Assembly: GCF_001598695.1 (NCBI RefSeq)
Contig: NZ_BCZK01000011.1
Coordinates: 124,001 to 188,000, forward strand
From: Klebsiella oxytoca NBRC 105695
GTDB taxonomy: Bacteria > Pseudomonadota > Gammaproteobacteria > Enterobacterales > Enterobacteriaceae
Reading direction: 5' to 3'
Length of the DNA stretch: 64,000 nucleotides
Shown here: one piece after another, positions 48,012 to 58,024 of the stretch
Layout of the letters: each line of letters starts with the position of its first letter
How positions within the stretch are numbered: the stretch's first letter is position 1
Notes under the pieces: model-generated
Databases searched by the model: none
What the model saw: the letters and a program-made list of their open reading frames with translations, nothing else
What the model was told of the DNA's origin: nothing
Program-made: the position numbers and the translations under genes

Positions 48012-48029
48012 GGCGCGGTTCGCCGCGCC
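48012..48029 (+). terminator. Intercistronic hairpin between fhuA and fhuC
   Basis: GGCGCGG-TTCG-CCGCGCC is a perfect 7-bp stem with a stable tetraloop, 10 bp after the fhuA stop. It lacks a T run. It may favour fhuA expression over the transporter genes by partial termination or mRNA protection (inference). Confidence 0.55.
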
Positions 48030-48046
48030 TCTTACCAGGTTCCGTT

Positions 48047-48844
48047 ATGCAGGAAAACATTCCGCACTCCGATACGACGTTTTCACTGGACCGCGTGACC
48101 TTCCGCGTGCCCGGCCGAACGCTGCTGCATCCTCTGTCGTTAACCTTCCCGGCGGGAAAAGTCACGGGCCTGATTGGCCATAACGGCTCCGGCAAATCGA
48201 CGCTGCTGAAAATGCTTGGCCGCCATCAGCCGCCTTCGGACGGGGAGGTTTTGCTTGACGGTCAGCCGCTCGATAGCTGGGGCAGTAAAGCCTTTGCCCG
48301 CAAGGTGGCTTATCTGCCGCAGCAGTTGCCCCCGGCGGAAGGCATGACGGTGCGCGAACTGGTGGCTATCGGCCGCTACCCGTGGCACGGGGCTCTGGGG
48401 CGTTTTGGCGCGGCGGACCGGGAAAAAGTGGAAGAGGCGATTGCGCTGGTCGGGCTAAAACCGCTGGCCCATCGACTGGTGGACAGCCTCTCCGGCGGCG
48501 AACGCCAGCGCGCGTGGATTGCCATGCTGGTGGCCCAGGATAGCCGCTGCCTGCTGCTCGATGAACCCACCTCGGCGCTGGATATCGCTCACCAGGTGGA
48601 TGTGCTGGCGCTGGTTCATCGCCTGAGCCAGCAGCGCGGGCTGACGGTGATCGCCGTACTGCATGATATCAATATGGCGGCGCGCTACTGCGACTATCTG
48701 GTTGCGCTGCGCGGCGGTGAAATGATCGCTCAGGGAACGCCCGCGGAGCTGATGCGCAGCGAAACTCTGGAACAAATTTACGGTATCCCGATGGGGATCC
48801 TGCCGCATCCGGCTGGCGCAGCGCCGGTAAGTTTTGTCTATTGA
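48047..48844 (+). CDS. fhuC: Ferrichrome ABC transporter ATP-binding protein FhuC
   Basis: A 265-residue ATPase energising hydroxamate siderophore import through FhuB. Walker A (GHNGSGKST), signature (LSGGERQRA), Walker B (CLLLDEP) and switch His (VLHDINMAAR) are present, and the length equals E. coli FhuC. Its TGA overlaps the fhuD ATG by one base. Confidence 0.97.
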   Translation: MQENIPHSDTTFSLDRVTFRVPGRTLLHPLSLTFPAGKVTGLIGHNGSGKSTLLKMLGRHQPPSDGEVLLDGQPLDSWGSKAFARKVAYLPQQLPPAEGMTVRELVAIGRYPWHGALGRFGAADREKVEEAIALVGLKPLAHRLVDSLSGGERQRAWIAMLVAQDSRCLLLDEPTSALDIAHQVDVLALVHRLSQQRGLTVIAVLHDINMAARYCDYLVALRGGEMIAQGTPAELMRSETLEQIYGIPMGILPHPAGAAPVSFVY

Positions 48845-49734
48845 TGGAAAACCTCACACTCATCACGCGGCGGCGCCTGCTGACCGCGATGGCGCTGTCG
48901 CCGCTGCTGTGGCAGATGCGCGGCGCGCGGGCGGCGGAAGTTGATCCGCAGCGTATTGTCGCGCTCGAATGGCTGCCGGTAGAGCTGCTGCTGGCGCTGG
49001 GCGTCACGCCCTACGGCGTTGCCGATATCCCTAACTACAGGCTGTGGGTCAATGAACCGGCGCTGCCTGATTCGGTGATTGATGTTGGGCTGCGCACCGA
49101 ACCCAATCTGGAACTGCTGACGCAGATGAAGCCGTCGTTTCTGGTCTGGTCGGCAGGGTACGGCCCGGCGGCGGAAAAGCTGGCGCGTATTGCGCCCGGA
49201 CGAGGATTCACCTTCAGCGACGGCAAGCGTCCGCTGATGATGGCTCAGCAGTCGCTTAGCGAAATGGCTGACCTGATCGGCAGGCAGCAGGAAGCGAAGC
49301 GCCATCTGGCGGAATTTGACGCGCTGATGGAGAGCCTGCGTCCGCGCTTTGCCCGCCGCGGCGATCGCCCGCTGCTGATGATTACCCTGCTTGATACCCG
49401 CCACGTGCTGGTCTTTGCGCAGAACTGTCTGTTCCAGGAAGTGCTCGACCGCTTTGCCATCAAAAATGCCTGGCAGGGCGAGACCACCTTCTGGGGCAGC
49501 GTCACCGTCGGTATTGACCGGCTGGCGGCCTACAGAGATGCCGACGTTATCTGCTTCGATCACGGCAATGCGCGGGAGATGGCGCAGCTCACGGCGACGC
49601 CGCTGTGGCAAGCGATGCCGTTTGTTCGCGCAGGGCGTTTTCAGCGCGTCCCGGCGGTGTGGTTCTATGGCGCGACGCTATCGGCGATGCATTTTGCCCG
49701 CGTGCTGGCCGACGCTCAGGGGGGCCCTGTGTGA
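48844..49734 (+). CDS. fhuD: Ferrichrome periplasmic binding protein FhuD
   Basis: A 296-residue periplasmic binding protein that delivers hydroxamate siderophores to FhuB. The N terminus has an Arg-rich start followed by a hydrophobic stretch (SRRR-like ITRRRLLTAMALSPLL) and cleavage near ARAA, so export could use the Tat route. The class III fold is indicated by the long middle helix and 'VPAVWFYGATLSAMHF'. The start ATG at 48844 overlaps the fhuC stop. Confidence 0.96.
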   Translation: MENLTLITRRRLLTAMALSPLLWQMRGARAAEVDPQRIVALEWLPVELLLALGVTPYGVADIPNYRLWVNEPALPDSVIDVGLRTEPNLELLTQMKPSFLVWSAGYGPAAEKLARIAPGRGFTFSDGKRPLMMAQQSLSEMADLIGRQQEAKRHLAEFDALMESLRPRFARRGDRPLLMITLLDTRHVLVFAQNCLFQEVLDRFAIKNAWQGETTFWGSVTVGIDRLAAYRDADVICFDHGNAREMAQLTATPLWQAMPFVRAGRFQRVPAVWFYGATLSAMHFARVLADAQGGPV

Positions 49735-51713
49735 GATCGCGTATTTCGCCTTTGGCGACATCTCTGCTGTTAACTCTGCTTATCGTCGCTGCTGCGCTGA
49801 CGCTGTTCAACCTCAACGTGGTGCTGCCGCGAAGCGAATGGGGGCAGGCGCTGTGGCAGCCTAATATCGATAATATCGCTCAGATGCTGTTCCACTACAG
49901 CCTGCTGCCGCGGCTGGTTATATCGTTGCTCGTCGGCGCCGGGCTGGGGCTGGTGGGCGTGCTGTTCCAGCAGGTGCTACGTAACCCGCTGGCGGAACCG
50001 ACGACGCTCGGCGTAGCGACCGGGGCGCAGCTGGGCATGACGGTCACCACGCTGTGGGCGATCCCTGGCGTGCTGGCGTCGCAGTTCGCCGCGCTTGCCG
50101 GGGCGTGCATTGTCGGCGCGCTGGTGTTTGGTGTGTCGTGGGGCAAACGCCTCTCGCCGGTGACGTTGATTCTGGCTGGGCTGGTAGTCAGCCTGTACTG
50201 CGGCGCGCTTAATCAACTGATGGCGATCTTCCATCACGATCAGCTGCAAAGTATGTTCCTGTGGAGCACCGGAACCCTGACCCAGACCGACTGGAGCGTG
50301 GCGCAGCGACTGTGGCCGCAGCTGCTGGGCGGAGCCATTTTAACGCTGCTGCTGCTGCGTCCGCTGACCCTGATGGGGCTGGACGACGGCGTGGCGCGCA
50401 ACCTCGGACTGGCGCTCTCGCTGGCACGGCTGGGGGCGTTGACCCTGGCGATTGTCATCAGCGCCCTGTTGGTGAATGCGGTGGGGATTATTGGCTTTAT
50501 CGGCCTGTTCGCGCCGCTGCTGGCGAAGATGCTGGGCGCTCGTCGTCTGCTATCGCGCCTGCTGCTGGCGGCGCTGATTGGCGCGCTGCTGCTGTGGCTC
50601 TCCGATCAGGTTATCCTCTGGCTGGCCCGGGTGTGGATGGAAGTCTCCACCGGTTCGGTAACCGCCCTGATTGGCGCGCCGCTGCTGCTATGGCTGCTGC
50701 CGCGCCTGCGCAGCATTAGCGCGCCGGTGATGAACGGCGGCGCCAGGGTGCAGGCTGAACGGCAACATGTGCTGTGGTTCGCGCTGGGCGGGCTGGCGCT
50801 GCTGCTGCTGGCCATCGTCGCTGCGCTGGCTTTCGGCCGCGATGCGCAGGGCTGGCACTGGGCCAGCGGTACGCTACTGGATGAGCTAATGCCCTGGCGC
50901 TGGCCGCGCATTCTGGCGGCGCTGTTCGCTGGCGTAATGCTGGCGGTAGCGGGCTGCATTATCCAGCGTTTGACCGGTAATCCGATGGCCAGTCCGGAAG
51001 TGCTCGGCATCAGCTCAGGCGCGGCGTTTGGCGTGGTGGTGATGCTGTTCTTTGTGCCGGGGAATGCCTTTGGCTGGCTGCTGCCCGCCGGTAGCCTCGG
51101 AGCGGCGGCGACGCTGCTGATCATCCTGATTGCCGCCGGACGCGGCGGGTTCTCGCCGCATCGCATGCTGCTGGCAGGGATGGCGCTGAGCACGGCGTTT
51201 ACCATGCTGCTGATGATGCTGCAGGCCAGCGGCGATCCGCGAATGGCGCAAATCCTGACGTGGATTTCCGGCTCAACCTACAGCGCCACGCCGGAACTCG
51301 TGATGCGCAGCGGCGCGGTGATGCTTGTTCTGCTTACGCTGACGCCATTTTGCCGACGCTGGCTGACGATTCTGCCGCTGGGCGGCGAGGCGGCGAGGGC
51401 GGTCGGCATGGCGCTGACGCCGTCACGTATCGGGCTACTGCTGCTGGCGGCATGTTTGACCGCGGCCGCAACGCTAACGATTGGCCCCCTCAGCTTCGTG
51501 GGATTAATGGCGCCGCATATTGCGCGTATGATGGGATTCCGGCGTACGATGCCGCATATGGCGATCTCCGGCCTGATTGGCGGGGTGCTGCTGGTGTTCG
51601 CCGACTGGTGCGGCCGGATGCTGATGTTTCCGTATCAGATCCCGGCGGGATTGCTGTCGACGTTTATCGGCGCGCCGTACTTTATCTATCTGTTGAGAAA
51701 GCAGAGTCGGTAG
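49731..51713 (+). CDS. fhuB: Ferrichrome ABC transporter permease FhuB
   Basis: A 660-residue permease formed from two fused FecCD-type halves of about ten membrane segments each. Both halves carry the conserved coupling pattern (RNPLAEPTTLGVATGA in half one, TGNPMASPEVLGISSGA in half two) and the 'GFIGLFAPLLAK' / 'SFVGLMAPHIAR' motifs that contact FhuC. The start is a GTG that overlaps the fhuD stop by 4 bp and gives exactly the E. coli length; upstream codons lie inside fhuD. Confidence 0.96.
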   Translation: MRSRISPLATSLLLTLLIVAAALTLFNLNVVLPRSEWGQALWQPNIDNIAQMLFHYSLLPRLVISLLVGAGLGLVGVLFQQVLRNPLAEPTTLGVATGAQLGMTVTTLWAIPGVLASQFAALAGACIVGALVFGVSWGKRLSPVTLILAGLVVSLYCGALNQLMAIFHHDQLQSMFLWSTGTLTQTDWSVAQRLWPQLLGGAILTLLLLRPLTLMGLDDGVARNLGLALSLARLGALTLAIVISALLVNAVGIIGFIGLFAPLLAKMLGARRLLSRLLLAALIGALLLWLSDQVILWLARVWMEVSTGSVTALIGAPLLLWLLPRLRSISAPVMNGGARVQAERQHVLWFALGGLALLLLAIVAALAFGRDAQGWHWASGTLLDELMPWRWPRILAALFAGVMLAVAGCIIQRLTGNPMASPEVLGISSGAAFGVVVMLFFVPGNAFGWLLPAGSLGAAATLLIILIAAGRGGFSPHRMLLAGMALSTAFTMLLMMLQASGDPRMAQILTWISGSTYSATPELVMRSGAVMLVLLTLTPFCRRWLTILPLGGEAARAVGMALTPSRIGLLLLAACLTAAATLTIGPLSFVGLMAPHIARMMGFRRTMPHMAISGLIGGVLLVFADWCGRMLMFPYQIPAGLLSTFIGAPYFIYLLRKQSR

Positions 51714-51721
51714 CTTTTCAT

Positions 51722-51757
51722 CATCGCGATGCCCGGCGGGCGTCGCGATGTTATCCC
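51722..51757 (+). terminator. Terminator of the fhu operon
   Basis: CATCGCGATGCCC and GGGCGTCGCGATG form a 13-bp stem (one G-U pair) around GGC, followed by TTATCCCTTTTTT. It lies 8 bp after the fhuB stop. Confidence 0.88.
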
Positions 51758-51781
51758 TTTTTTGCCCGGATTCAGTTAGGA

Positions 51782-52040
51782 CTAACTGCGGAATTCTGCA
51801 ACTGCTCTAATTCGTTTTCCGTCACGACCGCGCTGCCCCATATAGCTAAAAAACACTTTTAGCTGCTCGGCGGTAGTGTATCCCGCGTTAAGCATGCTCG
51901 AGCAGCAACATGAGATCCCGCTGGCGAATATGCTTCTGCAGGAGCTCCAGGATCGCAATACGCCGGTGCTGCATATTGGTATGGACCAGTAGCTGTTTAA
52001 AAATGGCGTCATGTGGTGTAGGGGACGATTGTGTTGTCAT
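51782..52040 (-). pseudogene. Remnant of an Rpn/YhgA-family recombination-promoting nuclease gene
   Basis: The frame from 52040 starts with the family N-terminal signature 'TPHDAIFKQLLVHT' (after AAGGAT) and jumps straight to the late-domain segment 'MQHRRIAILELLQKHIRQRDLM', followed by a stop at 51888. A different frame then continues with 'GYTTAEQLKVFFSYMGQ', also typical of the family C-terminal part. About 200 internal residues, including the PD-(D/E)XK nuclease core, are missing. This is an internally deleted, frameshifted relic. Intact relatives in E. coli are RpnA-E; RpnC (YadD) lies between panD and panC there. Confidence 0.8.
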
Positions 52041-52218
52041 TCTGAGCAATCCTTGCGGCTGAGTTTCCGCTGAGAATCTGCTTTTGCCTGCCCATTGTCT
52101 GCCGACGATTTTGGGTTCTACGAGGCGGGATGATGACAATCTTTCGAAGCGATCGCGCTTGCAGATTGTTATGCGTGAACCCACGCAAATTGAGGCTTTG
52201 CGGCGAGATGACAGAGAT

Positions 52219-52246
52219 ATTGCCGGGACTGGGCAGTCCCGGCAAT
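52219..52246 (-). terminator. Probable terminator of hemL
   Basis: ATTGCCGGGACT and AGTCCCGGCAAT form a perfect 12-bp stem with a 4-nt loop, 5 bp after the hemL stop on the minus strand. The following sequence is only mildly T-rich. Confidence 0.7.
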
Positions 52247-52251
52247 CAGGG

Positions 52252-53532
52252 TTACAGCTTCGCGAAGGCGTTACGCGCTGCGGCGACGGTATTGTCGATA
52301 TCCTCTTCGCTATGAGCGATAGACATAAAGCCCGCTTCAAACGCCGACGGCGCCAGGTAGACGCCCTCTTCCAGCATCAGGTGGAAGAAGCGTTTAAACC
52401 GTTCTACATCGCACTTCACCACGTCCTGGTAGCAGGTCACGCTTGGCGCATCGGTAAAGAAAATGCCGAACATGCCGCCGACGTTATTCACCACCAGCGG
52501 AATACCGGCATCGCGAGCGGCGTCCAGCAGGCCCTGTGCCAGCTGGTTGGTGAGTTCAGTTAGCGTCTCATGTACGCCGGGCTGCGCCACTTCGCTTAAG
52601 CAGGCGAAACCTGCCGCCATGGCGATGGGGTTGCCGGAGAGGGTACCTGCCTGGTAAACCGGGCCGGTCGGAGCAAGGGCATCCATCACCTCGCGGCGAC
52701 CGCCGAATGCGCCAACCGGCATACCGCCGCCGATGACTTTGCCAAGGCAGGTCAAATCCGGCACCACGCCGTAGTAATCCTGCGCGCCCGCCAGCGCCAC
52801 GCGGAAGCCAGTCATGACTTCATCAATAATCAGCAGAGCGCCGAATTCGTCGCACAGCGCGCGCAGGCCCGGCAGAAACTCCGGCAGCGGTGGAATACAG
52901 TTCATATTACCGGCCACCGGCTCAACGATGATGCAGGCAATATCCTGTGGATACTGTTCGAACGCAGCGCGGACCGAGGCCAGATCGTTATAGGTGCAGG
53001 TCAGGGTATGTTTGGCGAAATCCGCTGGCACGCCCGGCGAGTTCGGCTGGCCAAGCGTCAGCGCGCCTGAACCGGCTTTCACCAGCAGGCAGTCGGCGTG
53101 GCCGTGGTAGCAGCCTTCGAACTTGATAATTTTGTCGCGACCGGTAAAGCCGCGCGCCAGGCGGATGGCGCTCATAGTGGCTTCGGTACCGGAGTTCACC
53201 ATCCGGACCATATCCATGGTCGGGACCAGTTCGGTGACCAGCGCCGCCATTTTAACTTCCATCTCCGTCGGCGCGCCAAAACTCAGGCCGCGCTCGGCAG
53301 CTTCAATAACCGCATTGCGGATTGCCGGATGGTTATGGCCCAGCACCATTGGGCCCCAGGAGCCGACATAATCGATATACGCTTTACCATCGACGTCGTA
53401 GAGATATGCGCCGTCGGCGCGCTCAATAAACAGCGGTGTGCCGCCGACGCCGGTGAAGGCGCGTACCGGAGAGTTCACGCCGCCGGGGATAAGTTCACGC
53501 GCAGCATTATACAGATTTTCAGATTTGCTCAT
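52252..53532 (-). CDS. hemL: Glutamate-1-semialdehyde 2,1-aminomutase
   Basis: A 426-residue PLP enzyme converting glutamate-1-semialdehyde to 5-aminolevulinate, the precursor of haem. The class III aminotransferase features are present: the PLP-binding lysine in '[16 protein letters not shown]', the '[12 protein letters not shown]' motif and '[16 protein letters not shown]'. It stands alone on the minus strand between the fhu operon and clcA, as in E. coli. Confidence 0.97.
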   Translation of the reverse strand: MSKSENLYNAARELIPGGVNSPVRAFTGVGGTPLFIERADGAYLYDVDGKAYIDYVGSWGPMVLGHNHPAIRNAVIEAAERGLSFGAPTEMEVKMAALVTELVPTMDMVRMVNSGTEATMSAIRLARGFTGRDKIIKFEGCYHGHADCLLVKAGSGALTLGQPNSPGVPADFAKHTLTCTYNDLASVRAAFEQYPQDIACIIVEPVAGNMNCIPPLPEFLPGLRALCDEFGALLIIDEVMTGFRVALAGAQDYYGVVPDLTCLGKVIGGGMPVGAFGGRREVMDALAPTGPVYQAGTLSGNPIAMAAGFACLSEVAQPGVHETLTELTNQLAQGLLDAARDAGIPLVVNNVGGMFGIFFTDAPSVTCYQDVVKCDVERFKRFFHLMLEEGVYLAPSAFEAGFMSIAHSEEDIDNTVAAARNAFAKL

Positions 53533-53712
53533 TACCGGGGTCCTGGTTCGTGAAAAATGTTTTGTCGACTATTCTAAGTTATTCCAGGAAGGTTATGAAA
53601 GTTTTGCCCAATTGAAACAATGGGGGCGCAGCGCATTTTTTTGACGACGGAGCCTGTCCGGTTGGCTAGAATGCCCTTCTTTCTATTTGTATTACTAATC
53701 ATTGATAATGGC

Positions 53713-55131
53713 ATGAAAGCAGAAAATCCCTCTTCTTCAGCACATCAGTTCGTACGCGTTCGCCGCAGCGATGCCGTGCGTCGGTTGATTCAGCGTGATA
53801 AAACGCCGCTGGCGGTGTTATTGATGGCGGCCGTTGTCGGAACGCTGGCGGGGCTGGTTGGCGTCGCGTTTGAGAAAAGCGTCAATTGGGTGCAAAACGT
53901 GCGCATTGGCGCGCTGGTAGAGGTGGCAGACCACTGGTTTCTGGTCTGGCCGCTGGCTTTTATCCTCTCCGCTTTGCTGGCGATGGTGGGCTATTTCCTC
54001 GTCCGTCGTTTTGCGCCGGAAGCAGGCGGCTCTGGGATCCCGGAAATTGAAGGCGCGCTGGAGGAATTGCGTCCCGTTCGCTGGTGGCGCGTGCTGCCGG
54101 TGAAGTTTATCGGCGGCATGGGCACGTTGGGCGCGGGGATGGTGCTGGGGCGCGAAGGGCCGATGGTGCAGCTTGGGGGCAATCTTGGGCGCATGGTGGT
54201 GGACGTCTTCCGCATGCGCAGCCCGGAAGCGCGTCATACGCTTCTGGCGACCGGCGCCGCCGCGGGGCTCTCCGCCGCTTTTAACGCGCCGCTGGCCGGG
54301 ATTCTGTTTATTATTGAAGAGATGCGCCCGCAGTTTCGCTACAACCTGATCTCCATTAAAGCCGTGTTTACCGGCGTGATTATGGCAACCATCGTTTTCC
54401 GTATCTTCAATGGCGATAAAGCGGTTATCGAGGTCGGTAAGCTCAGCAATGCGCCGGTCAACACGCTGTGGCTGTATTTGATCCTTGGGATGATTTTTGG
54501 CTGCGTGGGTCCGTTGTTTAATACGCTGGTGCTGCGTACCCAGGATATGTTCCAGCGGATTCACGGCGGCAACATCAAGAAATGGGTGCTGATTGGCGGC
54601 CTGATCGGCGGTAGCTGCGGCGTGCTGGGACTGATTCAGCCGGCAGCGTCCGGCGGCGGTTTTAACCTGATCCCCATCGCCGCGGCGGGCAATTTTTCCG
54701 TTGGCCTGCTGCTATTTATTTTTATCGCGAGGGTGATTACCACGCTGCTCTGCTTCTCTTCCGGCGCGCCGGGCGGAATTTTTGCCCCGATGCTGGCGCT
54801 GGGGACGCTGCTGGGTACGGCGTTTGGTATGGCAGCGACGCCGCTGTTTCCGGCGTATCATCTGGATGCGGGAACCTTTGCCATTGCCGGTATGGGGGCG
54901 CTGCTTGCCGCCTCGGTCCGCGCGCCGTTGACCGGTATCGTGCTGGTGCTGGAGATGACCGATAATTATCAGCTCATTTTGCCAATGATTATTACCTGCC
55001 TCGGCGCAACACTATTGGCACAATTCCTCGGCGGTAAGCCTTTATACTCGACTATTCTGCAGCGTACTCTCGCAAAACAAAAAGCGGAACAGGAAGCCAG
55101 GGCGCAGCCTGTCGGCGGGGAGAATACTTGA
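53713..55131 (+). CDS. clcA: H+/Cl- exchange transporter ClcA
   Basis: A 472-residue CLC-family antiporter exchanging two chloride for one proton at the inner membrane, important in extreme acid resistance. The selectivity motifs GSGIPE, GREGP (gating Glu) and [11 protein letters not shown] are intact, as is the proton-path Glu in 'FIIEEMRPQ'. The start at MKAENPS matches the family; a longer frame upstream is rejected. The ribosome site is weak. Confidence 0.96.
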   Translation: MKAENPSSSAHQFVRVRRSDAVRRLIQRDKTPLAVLLMAAVVGTLAGLVGVAFEKSVNWVQNVRIGALVEVADHWFLVWPLAFILSALLAMVGYFLVRRFAPEAGGSGIPEIEGALEELRPVRWWRVLPVKFIGGMGTLGAGMVLGREGPMVQLGGNLGRMVVDVFRMRSPEARHTLLATGAAAGLSAAFNAPLAGILFIIEEMRPQFRYNLISIKAVFTGVIMATIVFRIFNGDKAVIEVGKLSNAPVNTLWLYLILGMIFGCVGPLFNTLVLRTQDMFQRIHGGNIKKWVLIGGLIGGSCGVLGLIQPAASGGGFNLIPIAAAGNFSVGLLLFIFIARVITTLLCFSSGAPGGIFAPMLALGTLLGTAFGMAATPLFPAYHLDAGTFAIAGMGALLAASVRAPLTGIVLVLEMTDNYQLILPMIITCLGATLLAQFLGGKPLYSTILQRTLAKQKAEQEARAQPVGGENT

Positions 55132-55212
55132 ACGATTTACTCGGGTATTAGATAATGGCTCAAAAGGTCGGGTTATTCTTTAACCGGTCAGAAGTATCAA
55201 TGGGAGCATAAA

Positions 55213-55557
55213 ATGAGTGATGACGTAGCGTTGCCGCTGGAGTTTACCGAAGCCGCAGCGATTAAAGTAAAAGACCTGATTGCGGATGAAGACAATCCGA
55301 ACCTGAAACTGCGCGTGTACATCACCGGCGGTGGCTGCAGCGGTTTCCAGTACGGCTTCACCTTTGACGATCAGGTTAACGAAGGCGATATGACTATCGA
55401 GAAGCAGGGCGTCGGCCTGGTGGTTGACCCAATGAGCCTGCAGTATCTGGTCGGCGGCGCCGTCGATTATACCGAGGGACTGGAAGGTTCGCGTTTTATC
55501 GTGACCAACCCGAATGCGAAAAGCACCTGCGGCTGCGGCTCCTCATTCAGCGTCTAA
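55213..55557 (+). CDS. erpA: Iron-sulfur cluster insertion protein ErpA
   Basis: A 114-residue A-type carrier that delivers [4Fe-4S] clusters to apoproteins such as IspG. The three cluster cysteines are present (GGGCSGF and STCGCGSSF). It matches E. coli ErpA nearly residue for residue. GGGAG precedes the ATG. It lies 81 bp after clcA. Confidence 0.98.
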   Translation: MSDDVALPLEFTEAAAIKVKDLIADEDNPNLKLRVYITGGGCSGFQYGFTFDDQVNEGDMTIEKQGVGLVVDPMSLQYLVGGAVDYTEGLEGSRFIVTNPNAKSTCGCGSSFSV

Positions 55558-55609
55558 AGATAGTGCGATCGTGAGCCCCTTCTTCCACAGGGAGAGGGAG
55601 CAAACATTA

Positions 55610-55642
55610 AAAACGGTAACGTTAAGGTTACCGTTTTGCTTT
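55610..55642. terminator. Bidirectional terminator between erpA and yadS
   Basis: AAAACGGTAAC and GTTACCGTTTT form a perfect 11-bp stem with a 6-nt loop, A-rich on the left and T-rich on the right. It lies between convergent genes. Confidence 0.88.
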
Positions 55643-55644
55643 TA

Positions 55645-56268
55645 TTACCGTCCATTCTCATCAAGCGCAAACGTTGGCAGCTTCAGGTGCCAGCGGATTG
55701 CCGCCAGCCGAATCACCAGCGTAACCACCATCCCTGACATCGCCGCGTTTTCTAACGGAACCTGGAAGGTGTAGTGCGCCGTTGCGTGTACGATACCGCC
55801 AACGATGCAGGCGGTCGCGTAGATTTCCGTACGCAGAATCATCGGGATTTCGCGCGCCAGCACGTCGCGAATAATCCCTCCACCGACGCCGGTGACGACG
55901 CCCATGCAGATGGCCACCAGCGGTCCGCTATGGGCAAGGAAGGCTTTGTTGACGCCGATCCCGACAAATACAGCCAGGCCGACGGCGTCCAGTACCGGCA
56001 ACACCCATTTCGGTAACCGACGCGGCTGGCGCACCAGCAGGATAGTCAGCATACTGGTGACCATCGCCACTACCAGATCGGTAGGATCTTTAACCCAAAA
56101 TACCGGGCCGTTAGCAAGGGCCATATCACGAATGGTTCCGCCGCCCACTGCGGTCACCACGCCTAATACCAGCACGCCGAAAGGGTCCATGCGCAGCTTT
56201 CCAGCCAGCAGGACGCCAGAGATGGCAAACACGGCGGTGCCAATAATATCCAGCCAATAGACAAGCAT
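55645..56268 (-). CDS. yadS: TRIC-family inner-membrane channel protein YadS
   Basis: A 207-residue protein with about seven membrane segments and two repeated halves, each with a glycine-rich motif (GGGTIRD and GGGIIRD) of the bacterial TRIC/UPF0126 family. These form trimeric cation-conducting pores in structural studies; the physiological substrate in enterobacteria is uncertain. It often clusters with btuF and mtnN, as here, but a 180-bp gap separates it from btuF. Confidence 0.93.
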   Translation of the reverse strand: MLVYWLDIIGTAVFAISGVLLAGKLRMDPFGVLVLGVVTAVGGGTIRDMALANGPVFWVKDPTDLVVAMVTSMLTILLVRQPRRLPKWVLPVLDAVGLAVFVGIGVNKAFLAHSGPLVAICMGVVTGVGGGIIRDVLAREIPMILRTEIYATACIVGGIVHATAHYTFQVPLENAAMSGMVVTLVIRLAAIRWHLKLPTFALDENGR

Positions 56269-56448
56269 CGTCAGTTCCCACTTATAGTCTACCCCATCAG
56301 GCTATTTCATTTGCCAGTTTGACCCTGGTCAGCGCTGACGAACCTCACGTACTGCGTGTACGCTGCGGTTGTTCCTCGCTGTGTTCCAGACTGTCTGCAA
56401 CAATTGCGCCTGGTGGGATAGGTTCTGAGCACCTGGGTTATCAGGTGA
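56269..56448. other. Intergenic region yadS-btuF with palindromic pieces
   Basis: No gene is visible in these 180 bp. They contain CGTAC-TGCGT-GTACG near 56349-56363 and CACCTG-GGTTAT-CAGGTG at 56430-56447, the latter just behind the btuF stop and possibly a weak terminator. The middle part looks like a non-coding repeat, but I cannot name its family. Confidence 0.35.
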
Positions 56449-57249
56449 TTATTTTACCTGTTCGAGCGCAGTACAGAGTTGTTTTGCGGCGAGGATAATA
56501 CGTGGGCTCGCGCGTTCAAACCAGTCGCCATGTAGCGCAATAAAAGAAATTTTTAGCTGATTCTGCCAATAGCGCTCAACGGCGGGAAGTTTACTGGCAT
56601 CGCCGGCGATAACGATAGCCTGCGGCTGCCTTGCCAGCACCTGTTCACGGCTAACCTGCGGCCAGGGAACCCGGCTGGCGGCAAAAATGTTTTCTCCCCC
56701 GCACAGCGTCAGAACCTGATCCTGAATCGAGCCTTTGCTGGTCGTAAAGAGAGGGTTGGCGCCGAACTGTAAAAAAACGCGTTTTTTCGGCACGTTGGCA
56801 TAGCGGGCTTTCAGCTTCTGGTACTCACTTTGCATATTCTGCGCCGCCTGCTGCGCCTTTTCCGGCTGCGGGCTCCACTGCGCCAGCTGGCGAAGCGTCG
56901 CGATAATGTCTTCAATGGTCGACGTTTCGACCCAGATGACTTTTATCCCGAGCGAGCTTAGCTGATTGACCTGCCGCTCAGCGTTACCGCCGCGCCAGGC
57001 CAGCACCAGGTCGGGTTTGAGGGCGACGATACGTTCCAGATTCATCCCCTGCCAGCTGGAGACCTGCTCTATCTTTGCGGCTTCAGGGGGATAATCGGAA
57101 TAACTGCTGACGCCAACTGGCGTAATGCCGGCGGCAAACGCCAGTTCTGTATTGGCGGGAGAGAGCGTCACCACCCGCGGCGCGGCGAAAAGCCACGCCG
57201 GGGCGAGCAGCAGCAGGGCGGCAAGCTCCGTTATAAACGACTTAGCCAC
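56449..57249 (-). CDS. btuF: Vitamin B12 periplasmic binding protein BtuF
   Basis: A 266-residue periplasmic protein that binds cobalamin and delivers it to BtuCD. The signal peptide ends at WLFA, followed by the class III binding-protein fold ([27 protein letters not shown]). The length equals E. coli BtuF. The start is GTG and overlaps the mtnN 3' end by 8 bp, so the two are co-transcribed. Confidence 0.96.
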   Translation of the reverse strand: MAKSFITELAALLLLAPAWLFAAPRVVTLSPANTELAFAAGITPVGVSSYSDYPPEAAKIEQVSSWQGMNLERIVALKPDLVLAWRGGNAERQVNQLSSLGIKVIWVETSTIEDIIATLRQLAQWSPQPEKAQQAAQNMQSEYQKLKARYANVPKKRVFLQFGANPLFTTSKGSIQDQVLTLCGGENIFAASRVPWPQVSREQVLARQPQAIVIAGDASKLPAVERYWQNQLKISFIALHGDWFERASPRIILAAKQLCTALEQVK

Positions 57250-57940
57250 GGGCCAGGTGCTGCACCAGGTTTTCCACCATCAGGGTGGATTGTTTCGCGG
57301 CAACGGCGAGAAACTCGTCGAAGCTGAGATGCGACTGCTGATCGGCAACATCGGAGATGGCGCGAACGACTACAAAAGGTACGCCATAGTTGTGGCAGAC
57401 GTGCGCGATGGCCGTGGCTTCCATTTCTACCGCGACGGCCTGCGGGAAGTTGTGACGGATTTTTGCGAGACCAATGGAACCATTGATGAAAGCATCGCCG
57501 CTGACGATGAGCCCGCGTACCGCGTTAAGGTTGAGCGCTTTGATGCAGGTCTCTGCGGCGGCAATCAGCTTCTCATCGGCTTTGAAACCGGCCGGACAGC
57601 CCGGCAGCTGACCATACTCATAGCCAAACGCGGTAACATCCGCATCGTGATAGCGCGTTTCGTCGGAAACGACGATGTCGCCGACCTTCAGGGTTGATGC
57701 CAGACCGCCCGCAGAACCGGTGTTGATAATCACATCCGGCTTACAGTGTTCCATCAACAGGGTCGCGCCCATTGCGGCGGCAACTTTGCCGATACCCGAT
57801 TTCAACAGAGCGACGTCAATACCCTGAAGCTGGCCGGTGTAGATTTCGCTGCCGCCGATAGTGATAGTCTGGCGGTTGTCGATTTTGTCGCGCAGAAGGG
57901 TAACTTCCTCTTCCATTGCGCCAATAATGCCGATTTTCAT
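57242..57940 (-). CDS. mtnN: 5'-methylthioadenosine/S-adenosylhomocysteine nucleosidase
   Basis: A 232-residue cytoplasmic enzyme that removes adenine from MTA, SAH and 5'-deoxyadenosine in methionine salvage and the autoinducer-2 pathway. Catalytic residues are visible in GAMEEEV (Glu12), VEMEATA (Glu174) and ISDVAD (Asp197). It is divergent from dgt and overlaps btuF. Confidence 0.98.
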   Translation of the reverse strand: MKIGIIGAMEEEVTLLRDKIDNRQTITIGGSEIYTGQLQGIDVALLKSGIGKVAAAMGATLLMEHCKPDVIINTGSAGGLASTLKVGDIVVSDETRYHDADVTAFGYEYGQLPGCPAGFKADEKLIAAAETCIKALNLNAVRGLIVSGDAFINGSIGLAKIRHNFPQAVAVEMEATAIAHVCHNYGVPFVVVRAISDVADQQSHLSFDEFLAVAAKQSTLMVENLVQHLARG

Positions 57941-58024
57941 AGATTTACTCGCGATGTGTGGGTTTTAGCGGCATAGTCTATCATGCGCTTAGAAGGAAAC
58001 GTTATTGCTCGCTCGGGGGAGATC

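Noticed and set aside
52040-52250. Extension of the Rpn remnant upstream to 52340
   Set aside because: The frame stays open, but this part overlaps the hemL terminator and the hemL 3' end, and its translation has no family resemblance.
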